Shown: positions 1 through 6,793 of the stretch, in pieces
How positions within the stretch are numbered: position 1 is the stretch's first letter
Layout: every line of letters starts with the position of its first letter
Assembly: GCA_011390085.1 (NCBI GenBank)
Contig: JAABTB010000022.1
Location: 1 to 8,314, forward strand
From: Desulfobacula sp.
GTDB taxonomy: Bacteria; Desulfobacterota; Desulfobacteria; Desulfobacterales; Desulfobacteraceae
Length of the DNA stretch: 8,314 nucleotides
Direction: 5' to 3'
The notes under the pieces: generated by a model
What the model was told of the DNA's origin: nothing
Databases searched by the model: none
Seen by the model: the letters and a program-made list of their open reading frames with translations, nothing else
Position numbers and translations under genes: made by a program

Positions 1-183
1 CCTGTCATTGACGCCGAAACCATGCAGGAAGCCGTGGAAAAAGGATTCAACGCCGCAGCGCCCGGCGATGTGGTCCTTCTCTCACCGGCCTGCGCCAGTT
101 TTGACATGTTTGACAATTATGCCCACCGGGGCCGGGAATTTGCAGCCCGGGTCAAGGGGCTTGAGGATCGAATCCATGACTAA
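1..183 (+). CDS. murD: UDP-N-acetylmuramoyl-L-alanine--D-glutamate ligase, C-terminal end (partial)
   Basis: This is the last 60 residues of MurD, the cytoplasmic ATP-dependent ligase that adds D-glutamate to UDP-MurNAc-L-Ala. The reading frame is open from base 1 and ends at TAA 181-183; the start lies outside the window. The visible stretch carries the family's C-terminal signature: [17 protein letters not shown] followed by HRGREF (fragment residues 24-40 and 42-47). This matches the [11 protein letters not shown](x)-RG-EF segment of known MurD enzymes, which helps bind the substrate in the third domain. The stop overlaps the ftsW start by 8 nt, as in many dcw clusters, so the two genes are probably translationally coupled. 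The identification rests on this one motif block and the gene context, but the match is very close. Confidence 0.95.
   Translation, partial: PVIDAETMQEAVEKGFNAAAPGDVVLLSPACASFDMFDNYAHRGREFAARVKGLEDRIHD
162..167 (+). promoter_or_regulatory. Ribosome binding site for ftsW
   Basis: TGAGGA lies inside the murD 3' end, 8 nt before ATG 176. It decides the ftsW start. The open frame continues upstream to base 8, but that part is murD coding sequence read in another frame. The next in-frame ATG, at 206, has no comparable site. Confidence 0.7.
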
Positions 184-1303
184 ACCTGCCGGCACCCTTC
201 ACCCGATGTTTAACGAGAAGGTCATCCTTTTTCCGGTCCTTCTGCTGTGCGGCATCGGCATCATCATGGTGTATTCGGCAAGTTCCTCCATTGGTATGGA
301 AGAGCACAACTCTGCCTTCTTTTATATGAAAAAACAGGTTTTCTTTTTCTGTATCAGCCTTTGCGTCATGTTTGTCGCGGCTTCCTTTCCTTATAAACTC
401 TACCGGAGCTTTTCCTATTTTATCCTTTTTACCGCTATTTTCCTCCTGATTGCCGTTCTGTTTCCCGCCCTGAGCATCAAGGCCGGCGGCGCCAACCGGT
501 GGATTCATATTGCCGGCATCACCTTTCAACCCTCTGAATTTGCCAAACTGGCCCTGATTCTCTTCCTGGGATATTCCCTGTCCAAAAAACAGGAACAGAT
601 CCGGCTCTTTTCCGTGGGGTTTTTCCCCCATCTCGTGGTCTTTTCTCTTCTTTCCTTTCTCATCATCATCCAGCCGGATTTTGGAACCATTGTGGTATTG
701 GGAATGATTACCTGGGGGATGATGTTCATTGCCGGCGTGAAACTCCTTCACCTGCTGTCCCCTTTGCCCCTGGTCGTCCCGGTTCTGTATTTCTTTGTGT
801 ACAAGGTGGATTACCGGCTGGAAAGAATTCTGGTGTTTTTAAATCCCTGGGCTGATCCCTATAATGCCGGATATCAGATCACCCATTCATTAAAGGCCTT
901 TGGATCCGGCGGGATTTTCGGGAAAGGGATCGGGCTGGGCATGCAGAAAATGCATTATCTTCCCGAACCCCATACGGATTTCATTTTTTCCATTATCGGG
1001 GAAGAACTGGGGCTCATCGGCGTCATCATCATTCTCTGCCTGTATCTCATCCTGCTGCTGAAAGGAGTGAATATCGCCAAAAAAGCCGGAACGGTTTTCG
1101 GAGCCATCACTGCGGCAGGCCTGACCATTTATATTGCAGTCCAGGTCATCATCAATACCGGGGTGGCACTGGGCGCTCTTCCGACCAAGGGACTTACTCT
1201 TCCCTTTATCAGCTATGGGGGAACCTCTCTCATCATCAACATGGCCGCCATCGGCATCCTCATGAATATAGGAGCATCCAAAGATGATGAACAGCCCGTT
1301 TAA
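176..1303 (+). CDS. ftsW: Septal peptidoglycan glycosyltransferase FtsW (SEDS family)
   Basis: FtsW is an integral membrane SEDS glycosyltransferase that polymerises lipid II at the division septum together with a class B penicillin-binding protein. The predicted product has 375 residues, near the usual 370-410, with about ten hydrophobic segments starting near residue 17. SEDS landmarks appear in order: MVYSASSS in the first membrane segment, GGANRW (104-109) followed by [14 protein letters not shown] (166-171), [19 protein letters not shown] and SYGGTS (346-351). Asp268 in HTDF aligns with the putative catalytic Asp of E. coli FtsW (D297). ATG 176 is chosen for its ribosome site and its 8-nt overlap with the murD stop. 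The 3' end overlaps murG by 20 nt. RodA is the main alternative, but the position between murD and murG favours FtsW. Confidence 0.96.
   Translation: MTKPAGTLHPMFNEKVILFPVLLLCGIGIIMVYSASSSIGMEEHNSAFFYMKKQVFFFCISLCVMFVAASFPYKLYRSFSYFILFTAIFLLIAVLFPALSIKAGGANRWIHIAGITFQPSEFAKLALILFLGYSLSKKQEQIRLFSVGFFPHLVVFSLLSFLIIIQPDFGTIVVLGMITWGMMFIAGVKLLHLLSPLPLVVPVLYFFVYKVDYRLERILVFLNPWADPYNAGYQITHSLKAFGSGGIFGKGIGLGMQKMHYLPEPHTDFIFSIIGEELGLIGVIIILCLYLILLLKGVNIAKKAGTVFGAITAAGLTIYIAVQVIINTGVALGALPTKGLTLPFISYGGTSLIINMAAIGILMNIGASKDDEQPV
1269..1274 (+). promoter_or_regulatory. Ribosome binding site for murG
   Basis: TAGGAG within the ftsW 3' end lies 9 nt before ATG 1284 and 12 nt before the adjacent ATG 1287. 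The spacing favours 1284 slightly. Confidence 0.6.
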
Positions 1304-2393
1304 TCTTATCATCACCGGCGGAAAAACCGGAGGCCACCTGTTCCCGGGGATTGCAACGGCAGAGGCTGTTCAACAAATCAACCCTGAGGCCAACATTTTA
1401 TTTGTCGGCACCGATGCTCCCTTTGAGGTCCAGACCCTTGAAAAATATGAATTTGCCCATAAAAGCATTTATTCAAAACCCATTAAGGGAAAAAATCCTT
1501 TCGGCAAATTATTTTCCATGGCCATTATTCTTGTTTCCCTGATCCAGTCCCTGACCCTGATGAAAACCGTCAAGCCCGACTTTGTTCTGGGAGTGGGCGG
1601 ATTTTCTTCCTTTGCCGTGGTGGTGGCCGCCTGGATCATGGGCATCCCCCGGGCCATCCAGGAGCAGAATGCCTTTCCCGGGTTGACCAACCGGAAACTG
1701 ACCCGCTTTGCCGACCTCATCTTTACCGCCTTTGAAAACACCAGGGGCTGGGCCGGTCATCCTAAAGTCAAATATGTGGGAAACCCTGTGCGGAAAACCT
1801 CGGTCCAAGAATCTGAAACCGGCCTTGAAGCAGAAGGTCCCCGGCCGGACCAGACCTTCCTTCTGGTCACCGGCGGAAGCCAGGGCGCAACGAGCATCAA
1901 TACGGCCTTTATGGATGCCCTGGCCCTCATGGGCGGCCGGGATAAGCTGTATATCGTCCACCAGACCGGAATCCAGGATGAAGCCTTGATCCGGCAGAAA
2001 TATACCGACCTGAAGATCCAGGCAAGAGTCGGCGCCTTTTTCCACGATATGCCCCAAATCCAGAAACGAGCCCGTCTGGCCGTTACCCGGGCAGGGGCCG
2101 GAATCATTTCCGAACTCTGTGTTCACGGACTTCCGGCCATTCTGATCCCCTTTCCCCATGCGGCCGATGATCACCAGACCTTTAATGCAAAGGCCCTGGA
2201 AGAACAAGGGGCGGCCGTACTGATAAAGGACCGGGACCTCAATGGGAATACGTTGAAACAGGCCATTGAAAGCCTGATCACCGATCAAAAACGGCTGGAC
2301 CTCATGTCGGAAAAACTCAAAGGCCTGGCAAAGCCCGATGCTGCAAAAACCATTGCAGATGATATCTTAAATTTCAAAAGGATAAGAGGTTAA
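1284..2393 (+). CDS. murG: UDP-GlcNAc:lipid I N-acetylglucosaminyltransferase MurG
   Basis: MurG is a GT-B fold, membrane-associated glycosyltransferase that transfers GlcNAc from UDP-GlcNAc to lipid I, giving lipid II, the substrate of FtsW. The product has 369 residues, near the usual 355-370. Visible motifs are the N-terminal glycine-rich loop GGKTGGHLFPG (12-22) with the conserved His18, GVGGFSS (103-109), QEQNAFPGLTN (125-135), GGSQGA (196-201), and the UDP-GlcNAc-binding region RAGAGIISEL (269-278) followed by PFPHAADDHQTFNA. Residues 76-92 form a hydrophobic stretch in the region where MurG contacts the membrane. Two small departures from consensus are Lys14 in the glycine loop and Gly-Ile where Leu-Thr is commonly seen before S-E. 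The gene starts inside ftsW with a 20-nt overlap; ATG 1287 is a possible alternative start. Confidence 0.96.
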   Translation: MMNSPFNLIITGGKTGGHLFPGIATAEAVQQINPEANILFVGTDAPFEVQTLEKYEFAHKSIYSKPIKGKNPFGKLFSMAIILVSLIQSLTLMKTVKPDFVLGVGGFSSFAVVVAAWIMGIPRAIQEQNAFPGLTNRKLTRFADLIFTAFENTRGWAGHPKVKYVGNPVRKTSVQESETGLEAEGPRPDQTFLLVTGGSQGATSINTAFMDALALMGGRDKLYIVHQTGIQDEALIRQKYTDLKIQARVGAFFHDMPQIQKRARLAVTRAGAGIISELCVHGLPAILIPFPHAADDHQTFNAKALEEQGAAVLIKDRDLNGNTLKQAIESLITDQKRLDLMSEKLKGLAKPDAAKTIADDILNFKRIRG

Positions 2394-2396
2394 CCC

Positions 2397-3764
2397 ATGT
2401 ATCAGAAAAACTATCATATCCATTTTGTCGGTATCGGCGGCATCGGCATGAGCGGTATTGCAGAACTTCTCTTGAATCTCGGCTACCAGGTGTCCGGCTC
2501 GGACCTGAAACTGTCCCATATTACCAAACGCCTTGAGTCAAAAGGCGCCGTCATCTACCAGGGCCATCGAAAAGAACAGGTGGAGGGCGCCAATGTGGTG
2601 GTGACGTCTTCGGCCGTTTCAAAAGAAAATCCGGAGGTCCTACGGGCCAAAGAAATCTCCGTTCCCATCATCCCCCGGGCTGAAATGCTGGCCGAACTCA
2701 TGCGGATCAAATATTCCATTGCCATCTCCGGGGCCCATGGAAAAACCTCCACCACTTCCATGATCGCCCAGATTCTCAACACGGCCGGGCTGGACCCCAC
2801 GGTGGTCATCGGCGGGCTTCTCAAGGGCCTGGATACCAATTCCCTCCACGGCAAGGGCGATTATATTGTGGCCGAAGCCGATGAAAGCGACGGGTCTTTC
2901 CTGAAATATTCACCGGCCATTGCCGTTGTGACCAATATCGACCTGGAACACCTTGATTTTTACAAAGATATCGAAGACATCAAAGACACATTCGTCCAGT
3001 TCATCAATTCGGTTCCGTTTTACGGGCTGGCCATCCTGTGCCTGGACAATGAACATATCCAGGCTATCCTGCCCAGAATTAAGGTTCGTCACACAACCTA
3101 TGGGATGACTGCCCAGTCGGATCTCCAGGCCAGGGAAATTTCATTCCAGGGCACCCAAAGCAATTTCACTGTTTTCCGGCATGAGAAAAAACTGGGGGAG
3201 ATCTCCCTGAATCTTGCCGGCAAGCACAATGTTTCCAATGCCCTTGCAGGAATTGCAGCAGGACTTGAACTGAACCTTTCCTTTAAAACCATTAAAAAGG
3301 CCTTGGAACAGATAGAAGGCGTAAAAAGACGGCTCGAGGTCAAGGGGGAGAAAAAAGGCATCCTGGTGGTGGATGATTACGGTCATCATCCCACGGAAAT
3401 CCTGGCCACCCTGACGGCCATCCGGGAGTGCTACAAGGACAGACGGCTCATCGTGGCCTTTCAGCCCCACCGGTATACCCGGACCCAGGGCTTGTTCCAG
3501 GAATTTACCCGTTCCTTTTATCAATCGGACATCCTCATTGTGCTTCCCATTTATGCGGCCAGTGAAAAGAAAATAGAAGGCGTGGATGCCCAGAGTTTGT
3601 GTGAGGCCATCAAAGAGCACGGGCATAAGGATGTATCCCATGCCCCGGATTTCAACCAGGCCCTGTCCATCATCACCCATAAGGCTAAAAAAGGGGATAT
3701 GGTGCTGACCCTGGGCGCCGGGGATATTTACACCCTGGGTGAAACCCTTTTGGATATTTTATAA
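2397..3764 (+). CDS. murC: UDP-N-acetylmuramate--L-alanine ligase MurC
   Basis: MurC is the cytoplasmic ligase that uses ATP to join L-alanine to UDP-MurNAc, the first step in building the stem peptide. The product has 455 residues, typical of the family (450-490). The three-domain Mur ligase layout is visible. GIGGIGMSG (12-20) is the UDP-binding glycine loop, GAHGKTSTT (112-120) is the ATP P-loop with Lys116, and EADESD (160-165) is the metal-binding segment. They are followed by TNIDLEHLDFY, HNVSNALAG (277-285), DDYGHHPTE (326-334) and FQPHRYTR (355-362) in the C-terminal domain. The DDYGHHP and PHRYTR blocks are MurC-specific and separate it from MurD, MurE and MurF. ATG 2397 follows AAGAGG (2384-2389) by 7 nt and the murG stop by 3 nt. 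Confidence 0.97.
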   Translation: MYQKNYHIHFVGIGGIGMSGIAELLLNLGYQVSGSDLKLSHITKRLESKGAVIYQGHRKEQVEGANVVVTSSAVSKENPEVLRAKEISVPIIPRAEMLAELMRIKYSIAISGAHGKTSTTSMIAQILNTAGLDPTVVIGGLLKGLDTNSLHGKGDYIVAEADESDGSFLKYSPAIAVVTNIDLEHLDFYKDIEDIKDTFVQFINSVPFYGLAILCLDNEHIQAILPRIKVRHTTYGMTAQSDLQAREISFQGTQSNFTVFRHEKKLGEISLNLAGKHNVSNALAGIAAGLELNLSFKTIKKALEQIEGVKRRLEVKGEKKGILVVDDYGHHPTEILATLTAIRECYKDRRLIVAFQPHRYTRTQGLFQEFTRSFYQSDILIVLPIYAASEKKIEGVDAQSLCEAIKEHGHKDVSHAPDFNQALSIITHKAKKGDMVLTLGAGDIYTLGETLLDIL

Positions 3765-3773
3765 CGGCAAGGT

Positions 3774-4694
3774 ATGACAACGACAAAAGACATAAAATAC
3801 GCGACAATGGCCCAAAAAATCAGCCTGTTAAGGGATGAGCCCTTAAAGCCCTATACCTCTTTTAAGGTGGGGGGACCCGCCGATCTCCTGGCCCTGCCGA
3901 AAACCGCCGAGGAATTGACAGCCCTGCTCGGATATGCCGCGCAACAGAATATCCCGGTAACCCTCCTGGGCGGCGGCACCAATGTTCTTGTTTCCGATAA
4001 AGGCATCCGGGGCCTGGTCATCATAACAAGGGAATTAAAATCCGGAATCCGCATCGAAGCCTCCAGTCCAAAAGAAACCCTTGTGGCAGCAGCGGCAGGA
4101 GAACGGTTGTCATCGGTGTGCCGGTTTGCCCTGGACCATTCCCTTTCCGGTCTTGAATTTGCCGCCGGCATCCCCGGAACCCTGGGCGGTGCCCTTGCCA
4201 TGAACGCCGGGACAAAGGCCGGGGACATGTCCGGGATCATCCGGGATATCAAGATAGTGGACCCCAGGACCTTGACCCTGGAAATTGTTGAAAGAAAAAA
4301 CCTTGAATTTTCCTACCGGTGTCTTGAGCTTCCCGGGATCATTGTTGCAGCCACCCTTGCCTTAAAACCCGCAGACCGGCTGGAGGTAGAACGAACCGTT
4401 CAAGAGAATCTATCTTTTAAAAAGTCCACCCAGCCGATTTCAGTTGCCAGCGCCGGTTGCTTTTTCAAAAATCCAGCCCAGGGCATGCCGGCAGGAGAAC
4501 TCATTGAAAAATCAGGCCTCAAAGGGATAAGCATCAATGGCGCCAGGGTATCGGACCTCCATGCCAATTATATCATCAACACGGGCAATGCCGCCTGCGA
4601 TGACATTCTTCGGTTGAAGCAGCATATTCAAGACACGGTATTCAATGCCTTTAAGATAAAACTTGAGACAGAAGTGAGGATTGAGGGTGAATAA
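3774..4694 (+). CDS. murB: UDP-N-acetylenolpyruvoylglucosamine reductase MurB
   Basis: MurB is the cytoplasmic FAD enzyme that uses NADPH to reduce UDP-GlcNAc-enolpyruvate to UDP-MurNAc, the substrate of MurC encoded just upstream. With 306 residues and no type I insertion it resembles the shorter type II enzymes. The FAD-binding segments are TSFKVGGPAD (28-37), GGGTNVLVSDKGIRG (66-80) and GIPGTLGGALAMNAG (132-146). Arg182 in FSYR and Glu300 in ETEVR match the active-site Arg and Glu of the family. The expected catalytic Ser of the SAGS(x)FKNP motif is Cys229 here (SAGCFFKNP, 226-234). The start is uncertain: ATG 3774 has AAGG only 1 nt before it, and ATG 3807 (11 codons later) has no clear ribosome site. 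Either leaves the core intact. The gap after murC is 9 nt, and the 3' end overlaps ftsQ by 8 nt. Confidence 0.95.
   Translation: MTTTKDIKYATMAQKISLLRDEPLKPYTSFKVGGPADLLALPKTAEELTALLGYAAQQNIPVTLLGGGTNVLVSDKGIRGLVIITRELKSGIRIEASSPKETLVAAAAGERLSSVCRFALDHSLSGLEFAAGIPGTLGGALAMNAGTKAGDMSGIIRDIKIVDPRTLTLEIVERKNLEFSYRCLELPGIIVAATLALKPADRLEVERTVQENLSFKKSTQPISVASAGCFFKNPAQGMPAGELIEKSGLKGISINGARVSDLHANYIINTGNAACDDILRLKQHIQDTVFNAFKIKLETEVRIEGE
4675..4680 (+). promoter_or_regulatory. Ribosome binding site for ftsQ
   Basis: TGAGGA at the end of murB lies 6 nt before GTG 4687. It directly abuts TTG 4681, which leaves no spacer, so it supports GTG 4687 as the ftsQ start. Confidence 0.7.
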
Positions 4695-5547
4695 CAAAAT
4701 CAAACCCAATCGGTATAAAGCCGGTCCGGCTGAAGTGTCGCATTTTAAATCAGATTTCAATGCCGGAATTGATGTTTGCCTGAAATTCATCATGGTGGTG
4801 GCCTGTTTTTCCATCCTGAGCCTTGCTGCCATTTTTGTCCACGATTTTATCACCCAGGCGGAATTCTTCAACATTACAGACATTGAAATCCTTGGCACAG
4901 AACATGTGACAAGGGAAGAAATCCTTGCCCTGGCCGGGTTAAACCGGTACAGAAATATTTATGAGGTGAACACATCCCTGGCTGAACGGCAGATCGCCTC
5001 ACATCCCTGGGTTCAGTCTGCCTCCCTTGATAGAAAGCTGGATTCAAAACTGAAGATCGTCATCAAAGAACATGAGCCCCTGGCCATTGTCCGGATCAGG
5101 GAAGCTGCGGACATCCTGATCAATATCCAGGGCCTGCCCTTTAAGGAATATGATCCTTTAACGGATCGAGCCGAAAACCTGCCCATCGTCACCGGGCTTG
5201 ATGTGACCCGTATTCGGGATCAATACGGTTTTTCCGGCATGCTCTTTGATTCAGTGATGGATTTTTTAAAAACGGCAGAAGCCGTTCCTGTTGAACGGAT
5301 ACAAGGCAATGAACTGACAGGGATCACCCTGGAGACAAAACATGAGTCTCCGGAAATCATTCCCATCAAGCTGGGATTTGATAATTTTAATGCAAAACTG
5401 AAAAAAGCAAAAAAAATCAAAGCGTATATTGATAAACACCTGCCTGAAAAAACAATCTGCGCCATGGACATTTTCAATATTGAAAAAGTATTTATCAAGA
5501 CAAAACTCAATGATGCGCTGCACAACAATTTAAAAAAGGGGGCTTAA
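4687..5547 (+). CDS. ftsQ: Cell division protein FtsQ/DivIB
   Basis: FtsQ is a bitopic inner-membrane protein that links cytoplasmic and periplasmic parts of the divisome through partners such as FtsB and FtsL. The 286-residue product (E. coli FtsQ has 276) has a basic cytoplasmic tail of about 32 residues and one membrane segment at roughly 33-51. A POTRA domain follows (about 60-130), starting FFNITDIEILGTEHVTREEI and including SHPWVQSASLDRKL and KEHEPLAIVRI. The rest is a beta-rich FtsQ/DivIB domain, poorly conserved in sequence. GTG 4687 is chosen over TTG 4681 because of ribosome-site spacing; it overlaps the murB stop by 8 nt. Sequence conservation is low in this family, so the call rests on POTRA features, topology and its place directly before ftsA. 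Confidence 0.92.
   Translation: MNNKIKPNRYKAGPAEVSHFKSDFNAGIDVCLKFIMVVACFSILSLAAIFVHDFITQAEFFNITDIEILGTEHVTREEILALAGLNRYRNIYEVNTSLAERQIASHPWVQSASLDRKLDSKLKIVIKEHEPLAIVRIREAADILINIQGLPFKEYDPLTDRAENLPIVTGLDVTRIRDQYGFSGMLFDSVMDFLKTAEAVPVERIQGNELTGITLETKHESPEIIPIKLGFDNFNAKLKKAKKIKAYIDKHLPEKTICAMDIFNIEKVFIKTKLNDALHNNLKKGA
5537..5542 (+). promoter_or_regulatory. Ribosome binding site for ftsA (supports a TTG start)
   Basis: AGGGGG at the ftsQ 3' end lies 6 nt before TTG 5549. There is no ATG or GTG near this position in frame; the first in-frame ATG falls inside the conserved nucleotide-binding fold. TTG is therefore the best supported start. Confidence 0.7.
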
Positions 5548-5548
5548 T

Positions 5549-6775
5549 TTGCCGGGAAGTGAAAAAATAATTGTCGGCCTGGATATCGGGACCACAAAAA
5601 TATGTGCGGTTGTCGGTGAAATGCTGGACGATCAGATCAGCATTATTGGTGTCGGCTCCCATCCCTCTACCGGGCTTCGGAAAGGATCTGTTGTGAACAT
5701 TGAATCCACCGTTGATTCCATTAAAAAAGCGGTGGAAGAAGCGGAACTCATGGCAGGATGTGATATTTCATCGGTCTATGTGGGCATTGCCGGAAACCAC
5801 ATCCAGGGCTTTAATTCCCACGGGATTATTGCCATCAAAGGCCGGGAAATATCGGAACAGGATGTGGAACGAGTGGTGGATGCGGCAAAAGCCGTGGCCA
5901 TCCCCACGGACAGGGAAATCCTCCATGTCATTCCCCAGGAATTCATTGTGGATGATATGAAATCCATCCAGAATCCCGTGGGCATGACGGCTATCCGGCT
6001 TGAAGCCAAGATTCACATTGTGACCGGGGCCGTGTCCTCGGCCCGGAATATTGTGAAATGCTGCAACAAAGCCGGGCTTGAAGTATGCGACATTGCGCTG
6101 GAATCCCTGGCATCGGGCGAAGCCGTTCTCACGGACGAGGAAAAGGAACTGGGATGCATCATTGCAGATATGGGGGGCGGCACAACGGATCTCGCGCTTT
6201 TCAAGGACAACAATCTTAAATTCATCTATGAACTGACCCTGGGCGGACAGAACCTGACCAATGATATTTCCATCGGTCTTCGGACCCCGCTGCCGGAAGC
6301 TGAAAAAATCAAAATCGCGCACGGCACCTGTGTGGCTTCAAACGTGAAAAACGGAGCCGTCATCGAAGTCCCGGCCGTGGGCGGGAGAGCTCCGAAAAAG
6401 CTTTCCAAGGGCATACTGGCGGAAATTTTGGAACCCCGGGTAGAAGAAATTTTTACCCTGCTGAAAAAAGAAGTGTTTTCCAACGGCCTTGAAAATTCAT
6501 ACCCGGCAGGCTTTGTCCTGACCGGAGGAAGCGTGGTGCTGGACGGCATTGCGGAAATTGCGGAATCGGTTTTCAATGTTCCGGTCAGAGTCGGACATCC
6601 TAATAGAATAGGCGGTTTGAAGGACATTGTTAAAAACCCTGCCTTTGCCACAGGGGTCGGACTGGTGATGTTCGGTTCCCATGCGACCTGTAAGCTGAAT
6701 ATCAAGGATGTGGAAAGCCAGGGCGTTTCTAAAATATTAAACAGAATGAAACAGTGGTTTAAAGATATTATTTAA
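5549..6775 (+). CDS. ftsA: Cell division protein FtsA (actin-like ATPase, FtsZ membrane anchor)
   Basis: FtsA is a cytoplasmic actin-fold protein that polymerises beneath the membrane, binds the C-terminal peptide of FtsZ and recruits later division proteins. The 408-residue product is close to the usual 400-420. The first phosphate loop is VGLDIGTTKICAVVGE (9-24), the second is DMGGGTTD (207-214), and the adenosine-binding segment is GFVLTGGSVVLDGI (321-334). The FtsA-specific 1C subdomain sits at roughly 87-165, in place of actin subdomain 1B. The C terminus (about 393-408, VSKILNRMKQWFKDII) can form the amphipathic helix that tethers FtsA to the membrane. The TTG start lies 1 nt after the ftsQ stop. 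MreB and DnaK-type proteins share the fold but lack the 1C insertion and the terminal helix. Confidence 0.97.
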   Translation: MPGSEKIIVGLDIGTTKICAVVGEMLDDQISIIGVGSHPSTGLRKGSVVNIESTVDSIKKAVEEAELMAGCDISSVYVGIAGNHIQGFNSHGIIAIKGREISEQDVERVVDAAKAVAIPTDREILHVIPQEFIVDDMKSIQNPVGMTAIRLEAKIHIVTGAVSSARNIVKCCNKAGLEVCDIALESLASGEAVLTDEEKELGCIIADMGGGTTDLALFKDNNLKFIYELTLGGQNLTNDISIGLRTPLPEAEKIKIAHGTCVASNVKNGAVIEVPAVGGRAPKKLSKGILAEILEPRVEEIFTLLKKEVFSNGLENSYPAGFVLTGGSVVLDGIAEIAESVFNVPVRVGHPNRIGGLKDIVKNPAFATGVGLVMFGSHATCKLNIKDVESQGVSKILNRMKQWFKDII

Positions 6776-6783
6776 TTTTTTAT

Positions 6784-6790
6784 GGAGGTG
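6784..6790 (+). promoter_or_regulatory. Strong ribosome binding site for ftsZ
   Basis: GGAGGTG is a near-perfect match to the anti-Shine-Dalgarno complement, with GGAGG ending 5 nt before ATG 6794. It lies inside the codons that would follow an upstream in-frame ATG at 6782. That ATG has no ribosome site of its own, only a T-rich run before it. This argues that translation begins at 6794. Confidence 0.85.
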
Positions 6791-6793
6791 GAT

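Noticed and set aside
8..175. Possible N-terminal extension of FtsW starting at base 8.
   Set aside because: This stretch is murD coding sequence in frame 1 with the clear MurD C-terminal signature. The FtsW frame here gives a Pro/Arg-rich sequence with no family match, and ATG 176 has a good ribosome site.
152..751. A 199-residue open frame on the minus strand opposite ftsW.
   Set aside because: It is antisense to strongly conserved FtsW codons, is made of low-complexity Lys/Gly/Asp/His-rich sequence, and shows no recognisable domain. It is a shadow of the coding bias.
1317..1337. GGKTGG in MurG read as a nucleotide-binding P-loop.
   Set aside because: It aligns with the GGGTGGH glycine loop of MurG and lacks the spacing of a Walker A motif. 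MurG does not use ATP.
1509..2288. A 259-residue open frame on the minus strand opposite murG.
   Set aside because: It is long but fully antisense to MurG motifs, Gly/Asp/Gln-rich and without a recognisable fold. High third-position GC on the coding strand removes stops on the other strand.
3141..3680. A 179-residue minus-strand open frame opposite murC.
   Set aside because: It lies wholly antisense to conserved MurC blocks such as DDYGHHP and PHRYTR, with no independent support.
6735..6781. A possible promoter before ftsZ with a TATTAT-like -10 near 6768.
   Set aside because: No convincing -35 element is found at the proper distance, and AT-rich sequence here is explained by the codons of the FtsA C-terminal helix.
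6773..6783. T-rich run after ftsA as a possible Rho-independent terminator.
   Set aside because: No GC-rich inverted repeat precedes the T run; the upstream bases encode the FtsA terminal helix. The operon appears to continue.
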